This document shows positions 25,290 through 33,594 of a DNA stretch of 64,000 nucleotides, in pieces; position 1 is the first letter of the stretch, and each line of letters starts with the position of its first letter. A program made the translations under genes and the position numbers. This DNA comes from Variovorax paradoxus NBRC 15149. GTDB taxonomy: Bacteria > Pseudomonadota > Gammaproteobacteria > Burkholderiales > Burkholderiaceae_C. The stretch is from the NCBI RefSeq assembly GCF_001591365.1, contig NZ_BCUT01000002.1, positions 930,001 through 994,000 on the forward strand, written 5' to 3'. The notes beneath the pieces were generated by a model that saw nothing but the letters and a program-made list of their open reading frames with translations, was not told the origin of the DNA and did not search any database.

Positions 25290-26444
25290 ATGAACGACAT
25301 GCAGAACAACCCCCCAAATCTTGCCGAGATCGACACCCCCGCCGCCATCGTGGCGCTTCCGCGCATGCAACGGAACATCGCGCGCATGCAGCAGCAGGCC
25401 GATGCGCTGGGCGTGCGCTTCCGCCCGCACGTGAAGACCAGCAAATGCGCCGATGTGGTCGCGGCCCAGCTTGCCGCCGGCGCGGCGGGCATCACGGTGT
25501 CGACGCTGAAGGAGGCCGACCAGTTCTTCGCCCGCGGCGTGACCGACATCCTCTATGCCGTCGGCATGGCGCCGCACCGGCTCGCGCATGCGCTGGACCT
25601 GCGCCAGCGCGGCTGCGCATTGCAGATCCTGACCGACAGCGTCGAAGGCGCGCGGGCCATCGCCGACTACGGCCGTGCGCACGGCCACGCCTTCGAGGTG
25701 CTCATCGAGATCGACACCGATGGCCACCGCTCCGGCATCAAGCCGGGCGAGGGCCTGCTGCTCGAGGTCGGCCGCGAACTGCACGAGGGCGGCATGCGCC
25801 TGGCCGGCGTGCTCACGCATGCGGGCTCCAGCTACGAACTGCACACGCCCCAGGCCCTGGCCGCCCTGGCCGAGCAGGAACGCGCCGGCTGCGTGCAGGC
25901 CGCGCAACGCCTGCGCGCCGCGGGCCTGCCGTGCCCCATCGTGTCGGTGGGCTCCACGCCCACGGCGCTGGAAGCCGCGTCGCTGGAAGGCGTCACCGAA
26001 CTGCGCGCCGGGGTCTATGTCTTCTTCGACCTGGTGATGCGCAACGTGGGCGTCTGCCGCACCGAAGACATCGCGCTGAGCGTGCTCACCACCGTCATCG
26101 GACACCAGGCCGACAAGGGATGGGCCATCGTCGATGCCGGCTGGATGGCCATGAGCCGCGACCGGGGCACGGGCAAGCAGCAGCGCGACTACGGCTATGG
26201 CCAGGTGTGCACCGTGGACGGAGTGCCCATCGAGGGCTACCTGCTGTCGGCCGCCAACCAGGAGCACGGCATCCTCTCGCGCGAGGGCGCTGCAGACCCG
26301 GACATCGCGGCACGCTTCCCGGCCGGAACCCGGCTGCGCATATTGCCCAACCATGCCTGCGCCACCGGCGCGCAGTTTCCCGCCTACCAGGCGCTGGCCG
26401 ATGACGGCACGGTACAAACCTGGGAGCGTTTCCATGGCTGGTGA
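25290..26444 (+). CDS. DSD1-family PLP enzyme (D-threonine aldolase / D-serine dehydratase-like)
   Basis: A 384-residue fold-type III PLP enzyme (alanine racemase N-terminal barrel). The PLP lysine lies in RPHVKTSKC near residue 50. The metal site typical of this family is at the C-terminus: His and Cys in LPNHACAT. Members cleave D-threonine or 3-hydroxy-D-aspartate, or dehydrate D-serine. Overlap with a RidA gene favours a dehydratase making an enamine/imine that RidA hydrolyses. The gene starts 6 bp after the Bug receptor stop and overlaps ridA by 11 bp. Confidence 0.9.
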   Translation: MNDMQNNPPNLAEIDTPAAIVALPRMQRNIARMQQQADALGVRFRPHVKTSKCADVVAAQLAAGAAGITVSTLKEADQFFARGVTDILYAVGMAPHRLAHALDLRQRGCALQILTDSVEGARAIADYGRAHGHAFEVLIEIDTDGHRSGIKPGEGLLLEVGRELHEGGMRLAGVLTHAGSSYELHTPQALAALAEQERAGCVQAAQRLRAAGLPCPIVSVGSTPTALEAASLEGVTELRAGVYVFFDLVMRNVGVCRTEDIALSVLTTVIGHQADKGWAIVDAGWMAMSRDRGTGKQQRDYGYGQVCTVDGVPIEGYLLSAANQEHGILSREGAADPDIAARFPAGTRLRILPNHACATGAQFPAYQALADDGTVQTWERFHGW

Positions 26445-26850
26445 GAACGCCGCCGAGTCCAACAGCATGTCGGGCCCGGTCCATGTCGCATTGCCCGCAC
26501 TCGCCAGGCCGGGCGGCCACTACAGCCATGCCGCCGTTGGCGGCGGCCTGGTCTTCGTCGCCGGGCAATTGCCGATCACGCCGGACGGCGAGCGCCTGGC
26601 CGATGCGGCTTTCGAGGTGCAGGCGGTGCAGACGCTGGCGAACGTGGAGGTGGCCTTGCTGGCCGCGGGCTCGGGCATCGGCAAGCTGCTGCAGGTAAGG
26701 GTCTACCTCGACGACATCGCCAACTGGCCGGCCTTCGACAGGATCTATGCGCAGTGGGCCGGACCCTCGCGCCCGGCCCGGGCCATCGTGCCGACCGGGC
26801 CGCTGCACTTCGGGTTCAAGGTCGAGGTGGAGGCGATGGGGCTTGGGTAA
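26434..26850 (+). CDS. RidA family protein (enamine/imine deaminase)
   Basis: A 138-residue YjgF/YER057c/UK114-family protein. The hallmark central region reads VFVAGQLPITPDGE, and the C-terminal part contains RPARAIVPTGPL, where the conserved Arg binds the substrate carboxylate. RidA speeds hydrolysis of reactive 2-aminoacrylate or 2-aminocrotonate to keto acids. Its start overlaps the end of the DSD1-type gene, so it is translationally coupled to the enzyme that could generate such an intermediate. Confidence 0.9.
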   Translation: MAGENAAESNSMSGPVHVALPALARPGGHYSHAAVGGGLVFVAGQLPITPDGERLADAAFEVQAVQTLANVEVALLAAGSGIGKLLQVRVYLDDIANWPAFDRIYAQWAGPSRPARAIVPTGPLHFGFKVEVEAMGLG

Positions 26851-26885
26851 AGGGGCGATTGCAGGGTGAAGGATTGGACGCTAGA

Positions 26886-26915
26886 CTGACGTTAAAGCAA
26901 ACCTTAACGGATACT
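26886..26915 (+). promoter_or_regulatory. promoter/operator of the toxin-antitoxin operon
   Basis: CTGACG (26886-26891) and GATACT (26910-26915) have 18-bp spacing. The spacer holds the inverted repeat GTTAAAG (26891-26897) / CCTTAAC (26902-26908), matched in six of seven positions. An antitoxin-containing complex bound there would repress the operon, as usual for such modules. Confidence 0.5.
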
Positions 26916-26920
26916 GCAAT

Positions 26921-27214
26921 ATGCCATTGAGAGCATCGGACATTGTTCCCATCAGCGAAGCGCGCGCCCGGCTCACCGAACTGGCCGAAGACGTGGTCGG
27001 CAGCGGCTCAGAAAAGGTGCTGACCAAGAACGGCGCGAGCTACGTTGCCTTGGTCGATGCACGCCGGCTCGACTACTACCATGCTCTCGAGTCGGAGCAC
27101 GCCAGCCTCGTGCTGGCCGAGGACGCCATCACCGGCCTGCGGCAGGCCTTGGCAGGCCAGTTCGTGTCTGATGAGGAACTGGACCGGGCACTCGGCGTCG
27201 CATCGGCGCCGTGA
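26921..27214 (+). CDS. type II antitoxin (Phd/YefM-like)
   Basis: A 97-residue protein starting MPLRASDIVPISEARARL, the pattern of Phd/YefM antitoxins, whose N-terminal domain binds the operator and whose C-terminal tail wraps the toxin. The C-terminal half (YHALESEHASLVLAED onward) is acidic and helical, as expected for a toxin-neutralising segment. The stop codon overlaps the GTG start of the next gene, which fits tight stoichiometric coupling. Confidence 0.87.
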   Translation: MPLRASDIVPISEARARLTELAEDVVGSGSEKVLTKNGASYVALVDARRLDYYHALESEHASLVLAEDAITGLRQALAGQFVSDEELDRALGVASAP

Positions 27215-27603
27215 GCATTCCCGTCAATGCGAGAGTTCGGGCGGTTCCGAACTTTCTGGTGTGCCTGCACGCTGCACGTAGCTTCATGGAGGCGCAGGAC
27301 GCCGCTTCTGCGCCGGTGCGCTTCAAGAAATTGCAGGCTGAAGTGGTCAAAGCGCGGGCGCTTCTTTCGTTCGCGCCCACAAGCGGGCGACCTGCTCGAT
27401 TCCTTGATGCCAAGTCGGGCTGGGGGCAGTTTCAAGCTGAGCAAGCAAGGCAAATTGCCCAAGCCCTTGGCTTGCCCGAGTTGCGGGAGCTGGTGCTGGC
27501 TCGTCACGTTCTGCTCTACGCCCATTCCGCGGTAGAAGTGGTGTTGCTTTCACTGAGGCATGAGCGTCAGCTGGGTTATGGCTTGCCCAAGCATCCCACC
27601 TGA
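27211..27603 (+). CDS. probable RelE/ParE-superfamily toxin
   Basis: A 130-residue basic protein overlapping the antitoxin stop by four bases (GTGA). Its size, gene order and C-terminal VLLYAHSAVEVVLLSLRHERQLGY, matching the final strand of the RelE/ParE fold (VEVLRVLHGRRD-like), support a toxin. It would cleave mRNA (RelE) or poison gyrase (ParE); the residues do not decide this. The N-terminal 45 residues are longer than in typical members. An ATG start is absent, so GTG at 27211 is the only coupled start. Confidence 0.75.
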   Translation: MSIPVNARVRAVPNFLVCLHAARSFMEAQDAASAPVRFKKLQAEVVKARALLSFAPTSGRPARFLDAKSGWGQFQAEQARQIAQALGLPELRELVLARHVLLYAHSAVEVVLLSLRHERQLGYGLPKHPT

Positions 27604-27649
27604 CGAGGGCTAAGGAAGGCTTGATCGCATCTGAGCCGCTCTTCCCACC

Positions 27650-28306
27650 TCAAGGCGCGCCGCGCCGCAGGAACACATGCGTGGCGCGCTCGCCTGCCAC
27701 CTGCCGTTCGCATCGGTAGCCCAGCGCCGGCAGGTCCAGGCCTGCGAACAGCGCCTCGCCCTTGCCCAGCAGCACCGGACGCACGGCCAGGTGCAGTTCG
27801 TCGATCAGCCCGGCCTTCAGGTATTCGCGCACCGTCGCCACGCCGCCGCCCACGCGCACGTCGCGTGCGCCTGCGGCCGCTTGTGCCAGAGCGAGCGCTT
27901 CGTGGATGCCGCCCGTGACGAAGTGGAAGGTGGTGCCGCCCCGCATCGTCAGCGGTGCGCGCGCATGGTGGGTGAGCACGAAGACCGGCACGTGGTAGGG
28001 AGGCTCGTCGCCCCACCAGCCTTTCCAGCTTTCGTCGGGCCAGGGACCGCGTACCGGCCCGAACATGTTGCGCCCGAGGATCCAGGCACCCATCTCGGCA
28101 AAGCCTTGTTCGGCCATCTCGTTGTCGATGCCGGTCTCGCCATTGGCCTCGCCCGTCCTTTGCATCTGCTGCCAGACGCGCGTGGGAAAGAACCAGTCCA
28201 TGAGCTCGGGACCGCGAACACCCAGCGGGTGCTCCAGGCTCTGGTCCGGGCCGGCGGCGAAGCCGTCGAGCGAAACGCCGAAGCTGCGCACGAGCAATCG
28301 GGCCAT
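27650..28306 (-). CDS. dihydrofolate reductase family protein (RibD C-terminal-like)
   Basis: A 218-residue protein of the RibD_C/DHFR-like fold (LLVRSFGVSLDGFAAG at the start, GRNMFGP and the cofactor loop DVRVGGGVATVREYL). These enzymes reduce pteridine- or flavin-like substrates with NAD(P)H; many are uncharacterised and used as general DHFR-like reductases. The gene stands alone, with the convergent toxin gene on its left and a divergent GST-like gene on its right. Confidence 0.88.
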   Translation of the reverse strand: MARLLVRSFGVSLDGFAAGPDQSLEHPLGVRGPELMDWFFPTRVWQQMQRTGEANGETGIDNEMAEQGFAEMGAWILGRNMFGPVRGPWPDESWKGWWGDEPPYHVPVFVLTHHARAPLTMRGGTTFHFVTGGIHEALALAQAAAGARDVRVGGGVATVREYLKAGLIDELHLAVRPVLLGKGEALFAGLDLPALGYRCERQVAGERATHVFLRRGAP

Positions 28307-28405
28307 GGTGTCGTCTCCTGCAGGAAGAAGGGAGCTTCAGTTTAGCGCTGGCGGCGTCCCGACGAACCCTCGTTCGAGGCCATGGGCGTCGCGCAGAATG
28401 CGCGC

Positions 28406-29176
28406 ATGAGCATCGAATACATCGGCGTGGAAGAAGCCATTGCCGGCACCGGCCTGCGCATGGTGGTGGTAGGCCACATTCCCAGTCCGTGGTCGGAGGC
28501 GGCCAAGGGCATCCTGCATGTGAAACGCATTCCGTGGAAAGCGGTGCGCCTGGCCTACGACAGTCCGCAACTCAAGGAGTGGGCCGGCCAGCGCAACGCG
28601 CCCGTGGCCGTCTACAACAACGAGGCGCCGCGCTCGGGCTGGGCGGACATCCTGCTTTTGTGCGAGCGGCTCGCGCCGCAGCCCTCGCTCCTGCCGGCCG
28701 ATGCGGCTGAGCGGGCGCTGATGTTCGGCCTGGCCCACGAGATCTGCGGCGAACAGGGGCTGGCCTGGTCGCGCCGCCTGCAGCTGGTGCAGGCCGGCCT
28801 GGCAGGAGAGGGCGGTTTCGCTGCGCCGGCCGCGGCATACATCGGCAAGAAGTACGGCTTCAGTCCACAGGCGGGCGCGAGTGCACCCGCGCGCGTGGTG
28901 GCTGTGCTGAAGATGCTGGCGGCGCGCCTGAAGGCGCAGCAGGCGGCCGGCAGCGATTACTACATCGGCGCAAGCCTTGGCGCAGTGGACATCTACAGCG
29001 CGACCGCGCTGGCGCTGATGCGTCCGTTGCCGCACGCCATCTGCGGGATGGACCCCGCCACGCGCCGGGCTTTCGAGTTCCGCGAGCCGGTGACCGATGC
29101 AGCGCTGGACGATGTACTGCTGCGGCACCGGGACATGGTGTACGAGCGGCACCTGGGACTGCCGCTGTCGCTGTGA
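28406..29176 (+). CDS. glutathione S-transferase-like protein
   Basis: A 256-residue protein that fits a GST fold: an N-terminal thioredoxin-like part (LRMVVVGHIPSPWSEAAKG, then the VYNNEAPRSGW region at the glutathione site) and a helical C-terminal domain (from about residue 95). Start at 28406 is preferred to the ATG 24 bases upstream because homology begins at SIEYIGVEEA. No clear catalytic Ser/Cys of a named GST class is seen; SPWSEAA could hold the active serine. Confidence 0.75.
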   Translation: MSIEYIGVEEAIAGTGLRMVVVGHIPSPWSEAAKGILHVKRIPWKAVRLAYDSPQLKEWAGQRNAPVAVYNNEAPRSGWADILLLCERLAPQPSLLPADAAERALMFGLAHEICGEQGLAWSRRLQLVQAGLAGEGGFAAPAAAYIGKKYGFSPQAGASAPARVVAVLKMLAARLKAQQAAGSDYYIGASLGAVDIYSATALALMRPLPHAICGMDPATRRAFEFREPVTDAALDDVLLRHRDMVYERHLGLPLSL

Positions 29177-29187
29177 CGTGAATGCAT

Positions 29188-30114
29188 TCACGACGCGCTT
29201 GTCCGCTCGTTCAGTGGCCGGCAAACCTCCAGCACCAACCCGCGCAGCCACTGATGCGCAGGATCGCGATCCAGGCGCGGGTGCCACATCTGCGACACGG
29301 TGATCTGCTCCGTGGGCATCGGCAGCGGGAACGAGCGCAGCGTGCCGCGCGCCCTCAGGTGTTCGAAGTAGGAAGACGGTATCAACGCAACCAGGTCGGT
29401 CGCGGCCGCTATCGACAAGGCAGTGCCGAAGCTGGGCACCACGACCGCGGTGTTGCGCACCAGGCCCATTGCGGCGAGTGCGTCGTCCGCCGGCCCCACG
29501 GTCCGGCCGTGGCGTGAAGTGACCACGTGGTCGCAGGCCGCATAGCGCTCGGCCGTGATCTCGGGTCCGGCGAGCAGGGGATGGCCATCGCGCACCACCG
29601 CAATGAAGCGGTCGCGAAAGAGCGCCTGGACGCGGACCTCCGGGCCCGACTCGCCCAGAACGCCGATGTCCAGATCGAGCAACCCTTCGCGCAGGGGACG
29701 AACGTCCTTGTCGGGCTTGGGCGCAAAGCGCAGGCGAACGCCCGGCGCCTCGCGCGCGGCGCGGGCCACCAGCTGGGGCGCGAAGCCCTCGATGAAGCCG
29801 TCGTTGGCCCGTATCGTGAACAGGTGCCGGAGCGTGCGGGGGTCCATGCTCGCGCCGGCGGGCTGAAGCACCGCGCGCGACTCCTGCACCAGTTCCCTGA
29901 CGCGGTCGCGCAATGCCAGCGCACGCGGCGTGAGCACCATGGCGCGGCCCGCGCGCACGAGGAGCTGGTCCCCGGTGGATTCCCGCAGCCGCGCGAGCGC
30001 GCGGCTCATCGCCGACTCGCTCAGGTCCAGGCGCTCGGCAGCTTTGGCGACGCTGCCTTCGGAGAGAAGTGCGTTCAACGCAAACAGCAGGTTCAGGTCG
30101 GCTTCTGTCGGCAT
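29188..30114 (-). CDS. LysR-family regulator next to an MFS gene
   Basis: A 308-residue LysR protein with a clear helix-turn-helix (GSVAKAAERLDLSESAMSRA at about 20-39) and effector domain (HLFTIRANDGFIEGFAP onward). It is divergent from the MFS transporter with 105 bp between starts. It is most likely the local regulator of that efflux-type gene. Start at 30114 matches the conserved MPTEADLNLLFALNAL beginning; an upstream in-frame ATG adds a hydrophobic stretch that is unlikely to be real. Confidence 0.92.
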   Translation of the reverse strand: MPTEADLNLLFALNALLSEGSVAKAAERLDLSESAMSRALARLRESTGDQLLVRAGRAMVLTPRALALRDRVRELVQESRAVLQPAGASMDPRTLRHLFTIRANDGFIEGFAPQLVARAAREAPGVRLRFAPKPDKDVRPLREGLLDLDIGVLGESGPEVRVQALFRDRFIAVVRDGHPLLAGPEITAERYAACDHVVTSRHGRTVGPADDALAAMGLVRNTAVVVPSFGTALSIAAATDLVALIPSSYFEHLRARGTLRSFPLPMPTEQITVSQMWHPRLDRDPAHQWLRGLVLEVCRPLNERTSAS

Positions 30115-30219
30115 GCCCGAAGCTAGCACGGCCGCGAGGATTGCGACAGGCGCCGCATGCAGGAACAAGCTGCGCGCCACGCGCTGTGCAAGCCGTGTGC
30201 GCAGTCCTAAGCTGGACCC

Positions 30220-31665
30220 ATGTTGACATCCACACTTCGACCCGACTCTTCTTCCACTGCTTCACGCACCGCCGAAGCCCGGGAGGTGAACGACGACGCC
30301 AAGGCGGTGCACGATGCCGACGGCCTGCCGCTGCCGCGGCGTTGCCTGGCCGTCGCCGCGATCCTGGGCGCGGGCGTGCTGGTGGTGCTCGATGGCGCCA
30401 TCGCCAACATCGCGCTGCCCAACATTGCCCAGCAGTTGCAGGCGAGATCCGCCGACGCCGTCTGGGTCATCACCGCCTACCAGCTGGCCGTGGTCATGTT
30501 CCTGCTGCCGGCTTCTGCGGTCGGCGAGAGCTTCGGGTATCGGCGGGTCTTTGCGGGCGGCGTCGCGCTGTTCACCGCGGCGTCGGTGCTGTGCGCGTTG
30601 GCCCCATCGCTGCCATGGCTCGTGGCCGCAAGGTGCCTTCAGGGCCTGGGCAGTGCGGCCGTCATGCCGCTTGGGCTGGCGTTGCTGCGCTTCACTTATC
30701 CACGCCGGCTGCTGGCGCGCTCGATCGCGTGGAATGCGCTCGCCGTCGCGGCCGCTTCAGCGTCGGGACCCACCCTGGGTGCTTTCATACTCTCCGTGGC
30801 AAGTTGGCCATGGCTCTTTGCGGTGAACCTGCCGATCGGCCTCCTCGTGCTCGCCGCCTGCGCGGGCTTGCCGAGCCCGGCGCGCTCGGTGCGCCGCATC
30901 GACGGCTGGAGCATCGCGCTCAACGCGGTCATGTTCGCCTCTTTCGTGCTGGGGAGCGACCGGCTGGTGGCGCAGCCGCTGCACGGCGGCGCGTTGCTTG
31001 TGCTGTCGGCCGCTTGCATGGTCCTGCTGGTGAGGCGCGAGATGCCGAAGGCGGCACCGTTGATCCCGCTCGACCTGCTGCGCGTGCATTCCTTTCGGAT
31101 CTCGGTCATTGCCTCCGTGTGCTGCTTCACCGGCCAGATGGCCGGCCTCGTGGCACTGCCGTTCTACATCCAGCACGAACTCGGCCAGAGCGCGGTGATG
31201 GCCGGCCTCTTGATGACCCCCTGGCCCTTGGCGGTGATGCTGGCCGCGCCACTGTCGGCGCGCCTGGCCCAGCGCGTGCCCAGCGCCTGGCTGTGCGCGG
31301 CCGGCAGTGCGTGCTTCGCGAGCGGTCTGGCCCTGTGCGCCCTGTGGCCGCTGCACGGCAGCCCGGCCGTGCCGATCGCCGCGTTCACGAGCCTCGCAGG
31401 CCTGGGCTTCGGCTTCTTCCAGACACCGAACAACCAGAACATGCTGCTCTCGGCACCCAAGGAACGCAGCGGTGCCGCCGGTGGCGCGCAAGGCACCGCC
31501 CGGCTCACGGGCTTGACGCTCGGCAGCCTGTTGATGAGCCTGATGTTCGAGCTGCCGCCGTCCCACAGCGCGGTGCACTGGGGCCTGGCGATCGCGGCTC
31601 TGGCTGCGTTGGCGGGGAGCGCGGCGAGTTTGCTCAGGAGCAGCGCGAGGGATCGCGCTGTGTGA
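30220..31665 (+). CDS. MFS transporter, DHA2/EmrB-QacA-like
   Basis: A 481-residue inner-membrane protein with about 14 predicted helices after a hydrophilic N-terminus of about 45 residues. The motif LDGAIANIALPNI at the first helix and WVITAYQLA are typical of DHA2 drug:H+ antiporters, as is GPTLGAFI for helix 5. It probably exports toxic organic molecules. It is divergent from the LysR gene at 29188-30114, which likely controls it. Confidence 0.92.
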   Translation: MLTSTLRPDSSSTASRTAEAREVNDDAKAVHDADGLPLPRRCLAVAAILGAGVLVVLDGAIANIALPNIAQQLQARSADAVWVITAYQLAVVMFLLPASAVGESFGYRRVFAGGVALFTAASVLCALAPSLPWLVAARCLQGLGSAAVMPLGLALLRFTYPRRLLARSIAWNALAVAAASASGPTLGAFILSVASWPWLFAVNLPIGLLVLAACAGLPSPARSVRRIDGWSIALNAVMFASFVLGSDRLVAQPLHGGALLVLSAACMVLLVRREMPKAAPLIPLDLLRVHSFRISVIASVCCFTGQMAGLVALPFYIQHELGQSAVMAGLLMTPWPLAVMLAAPLSARLAQRVPSAWLCAAGSACFASGLALCALWPLHGSPAVPIAAFTSLAGLGFGFFQTPNNQNMLLSAPKERSGAAGGAQGTARLTGLTLGSLLMSLMFELPPSHSAVHWGLAIAALAALAGSAASLLRSSARDRAV

Positions 31666-31733
31666 TGGGTATCGGGAGGCGAGGCCGCCGACTGCGCGAG
31701 TCCATCCAATGTTGAAAGCCAAGGGGTGATGGC

Positions 31734-31958
31734 ATGAGATATGACATGGTCAAAGTCGAAGAACTGGTTTTGGCGTTGCTCGGCGTCTTCGAGTTCGAGA
31801 ACGGACGCGTATGGAAGCGATATGACTTCGCAATCATGGACGAGCTCCACGAAAAAGGCCTCATCACCAAGGCCCATGGCAGGCAAGAATCGGTTTACCT
31901 CACGGACGAGGGAATGCGCCGTGCCAAGGAGCTCGCGGCCAAACACTTCGGAAGCTGA
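31734..31958 (+). CDS. small DUF6429-like winged-helix-type protein
   Basis: A 74-residue protein (MRYDMVKVEELVLALLGVFE) with a winged-helix-like pattern (FAIMDELHEKGLI ... SVYLTDEGMRRAKEL). This matches the small DUF6429 family as I recall it, of unknown function; a role in transcription is possible. The first ATG (31734) has a GGGGTGATGGC upstream and the second (31746) is an alternative start. It is convergent with tag, with only 2 bp between the stops. Confidence 0.75.
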   Translation: MRYDMVKVEELVLALLGVFEFENGRVWKRYDFAIMDELHEKGLITKAHGRQESVYLTDEGMRRAKELAAKHFGS

Positions 31959-31960
31959 TC

Positions 31961-32572
31961 TCAGGGAATCGAGAATGCAAGCGCCCGGCGCGCCTGCTCT
32001 ACGCGGGCGCGTGTCACACACCCAGCGGCGTGATCGTTGATCAGCCCCACGGCCTGCATGAAGGCATACACAGTGGTGGGCCCGACAAACTTCCAGCCCC
32101 GTTTCTTCAGGTCCTTGGACAGGGCCTGCGACGACGCCGAGGCAGACGCCGTCTGCGGCTCTGCGAGCTGCGCAGGGTTCGGCTCATGGCGCCAGAAGTA
32201 GGACGCCAGCGATCCCTCGCGCTGCGCCATCTCCTCGGCCATGCGCGCGTTGTGAATCACGGCCTCGATCTTGCCGCGATGACGCACGATGCCGCTGTCG
32301 CCCAGCAATCGCTCGACGTCACGTTCGCCCAAGCGCGCGACACGCCGGTAGTCGAAGCCCAGGAAGGCTTTCCGGAAGTTCTCTCGCTTGACCAGAATGG
32401 TGCGCCAGCTCAGGCCCGACTGGAAACCTTCCAGGCACAGCTTCTCGAAGAGGCGGTGGTCATCCGTGACCGGGAAGCCCCACTCAGCATCGTGATAGTG
32501 GAGAAACTCGGGAGCGGCGGCGCACCAGCGACACCGCGGCTGCCCATCGGGCCCGAGGAGAGTCGGGCCCAT
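31961..32572 (-). CDS. tag: DNA-3-methyladenine glycosylase I
   Basis: A 203-residue base-excision-repair enzyme that removes 3-methyladenine. Family hallmarks: CRWCAAAPEFLHYHDAEWGFPV near the start (zinc-binding Cys and His, catalytic-site Glu), FEKLCLEGFQSGLSW, and the C-terminal GPTTVYAFMQAVGLINDH with a second zinc His and Cys nearby (HAAGC). The start lies 1 bp after the YCII gene stop, so it is the last gene of a tetR-YCII-tag operon controlled by the palindromes at 33488-33535. Confidence 0.95.
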   Translation of the reverse strand: MGPTLLGPDGQPRCRWCAAAPEFLHYHDAEWGFPVTDDHRLFEKLCLEGFQSGLSWRTILVKRENFRKAFLGFDYRRVARLGERDVERLLGDSGIVRHRGKIEAVIHNARMAEEMAQREGSLASYFWRHEPNPAQLAEPQTASASASSQALSKDLKKRGWKFVGPTTVYAFMQAVGLINDHAAGCVTRARVEQARRALAFSIP

Positions 32573-32573
32573 T

Positions 32574-32867
32574 TCAAGGACGTTCCACCAGGAACTGCAG
32601 GCGCTCGTCGACTTTGCCGGGCGCTATCTCCACGATCTCGACCTTGACCACGTCCTGCGCTACGAAGGGATCCAGCGCCACGCGATTTTCCAGTGCCTCG
32701 CGGGTGGTGTTGTGTGCCAGGACGGTGCCGCCCTGATTGCCCGAGAGGCTGCCTGTCAGGAGGAAGACGCCATCTTCGAATCCCTGCTCGATCCATCGCA
32801 TGTGCTCCGCCATGTGGCGTGATGCCTGGCCTTTGTTGCTCGAGAACTTGAGGAACACACAGAACAT
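32574..32867 (-). CDS. YCII-related protein
   Basis: A 97-residue YCII-domain protein (FCVFLKFSSNKGQASRHMAEH with the conserved His, DPFVAQDVVKVEI in the second half). The fold resembles a ferredoxin-like dimer; function is unknown, with related proteins involved in small-molecule metabolism or signalling. It follows the tetR gene by 24 bp and precedes tag by 1 bp, so its regulator is almost certainly that TetR protein. Confidence 0.9.
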   Translation of the reverse strand: MFCVFLKFSSNKGQASRHMAEHMRWIEQGFEDGVFLLTGSLSGNQGGTVLAHNTTREALENRVALDPFVAQDVVKVEIVEIAPGKVDERLQFLVERP

Positions 32868-32891
32868 GAATGACCTTTCCTGAAAAGATGG

Positions 32892-33479
32892 CTAGCGCGA
32901 ACGCTCGGAGGCCCTTGCCTTCACCGGCGCGCAGGACTCGACCCAGGCGCTCATGAGCGCCACCTCCTGCTGCATGAATTTCTTGTCGCGCAGAGACTGC
33001 GCGAGTACCGCCACTCCCTGGCTGCGCGCCAGGAGATGCAGGGCGAGCGCATCCGCTTCCTTGCCCCGGCCCATCTGGCGGAACTGCCCGCGCAGCCACA
33101 CGCGAAAGAGATCCAGGATGGCGTTGGCCTCGCCTTGCCCCGGGTGCCCGAGCTTTGCCAGCTCCGTGCACAGGGTGCCGACCGGGCAGCCGTGGCGCAT
33201 GATCTTGGCTTGATTGCGGATCAGCAGGGTGATGAACAGGCGGATGCGATCCTGCGGACTCTCGCCCTCGGTCTCCCACTGCGTCAACATCGCTCGCGTG
33301 CGCTCCATTCGCGCGGCCACGACCGCCGTCAGGATCTCGTCCTTCGTCTTGAAGTGATAGTAGAAATTGCCGCGCGAGATCTTCACGGCATCCGCGATGT
33401 CCGCGAAGGACGTGTGCTCGAACCCGCGCTCGTAGAACAGTGCGTCGGCGGCTTGAACGATGCTGTCGCGGGTAGGCAA
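32892..33479 (-). CDS. TetR-family repressor of its own operon
   Basis: A 195-residue TetR protein with a helix-turn-helix (TSFADIADAVKISRGNFYYHFKTK) and a C-terminal ligand domain containing GCPVGTLCTELAK, a cysteine-bearing stretch typical of the YcdC/LfrR-like type. Two palindromic operators lie directly upstream. The operon it heads includes a YCII protein and a DNA repair glycosylase, so the inducer may be an alkylating or electrophilic compound. This last point is inference. Confidence 0.93.
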   Translation of the reverse strand: MPTRDSIVQAADALFYERGFEHTSFADIADAVKISRGNFYYHFKTKDEILTAVVAARMERTRAMLTQWETEGESPQDRIRLFITLLIRNQAKIMRHGCPVGTLCTELAKLGHPGQGEANAILDLFRVWLRGQFRQMGRGKEADALALHLLARSQGVAVLAQSLRDKKFMQQEVALMSAWVESCAPVKARASERSR

Positions 33480-33487
33480 GGCTTGGA

Positions 33488-33503
33488 TAGGACAGTTGAC
33501 CTA
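33488..33503. promoter_or_regulatory. TetR operator copy (proximal)
   Basis: TAGGACA-GT-TGACCTA is a 16-bp inverted repeat with one mismatch, 8 bp upstream of the tetR start codon. Its centre is 32 bp from a perfect copy at 33520-33535, about three helical turns, so two dimers could bind the same face. Confidence 0.75.
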
Positions 33504-33519
33504 AAGAAGGCGCAAACTG

Positions 33520-33535
33520 TAGGACAGGTGTCCTA
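33520..33535. promoter_or_regulatory. TetR operator copy (distal, perfect)
   Basis: TAGGACA-GG-TGTCCTA is a perfect 7-bp inverted repeat with a 2-bp centre, 40 bp upstream of the tetR start. Together with the proximal copy it probably blocks the tetR-YCII-tag promoter. Confidence 0.8.
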
Positions 33536-33594
33536 TGTTGTCAATCAAGATCATTCCGGCTCGTCGGCAAACCACCCGGGCTCGCTCATGGACT

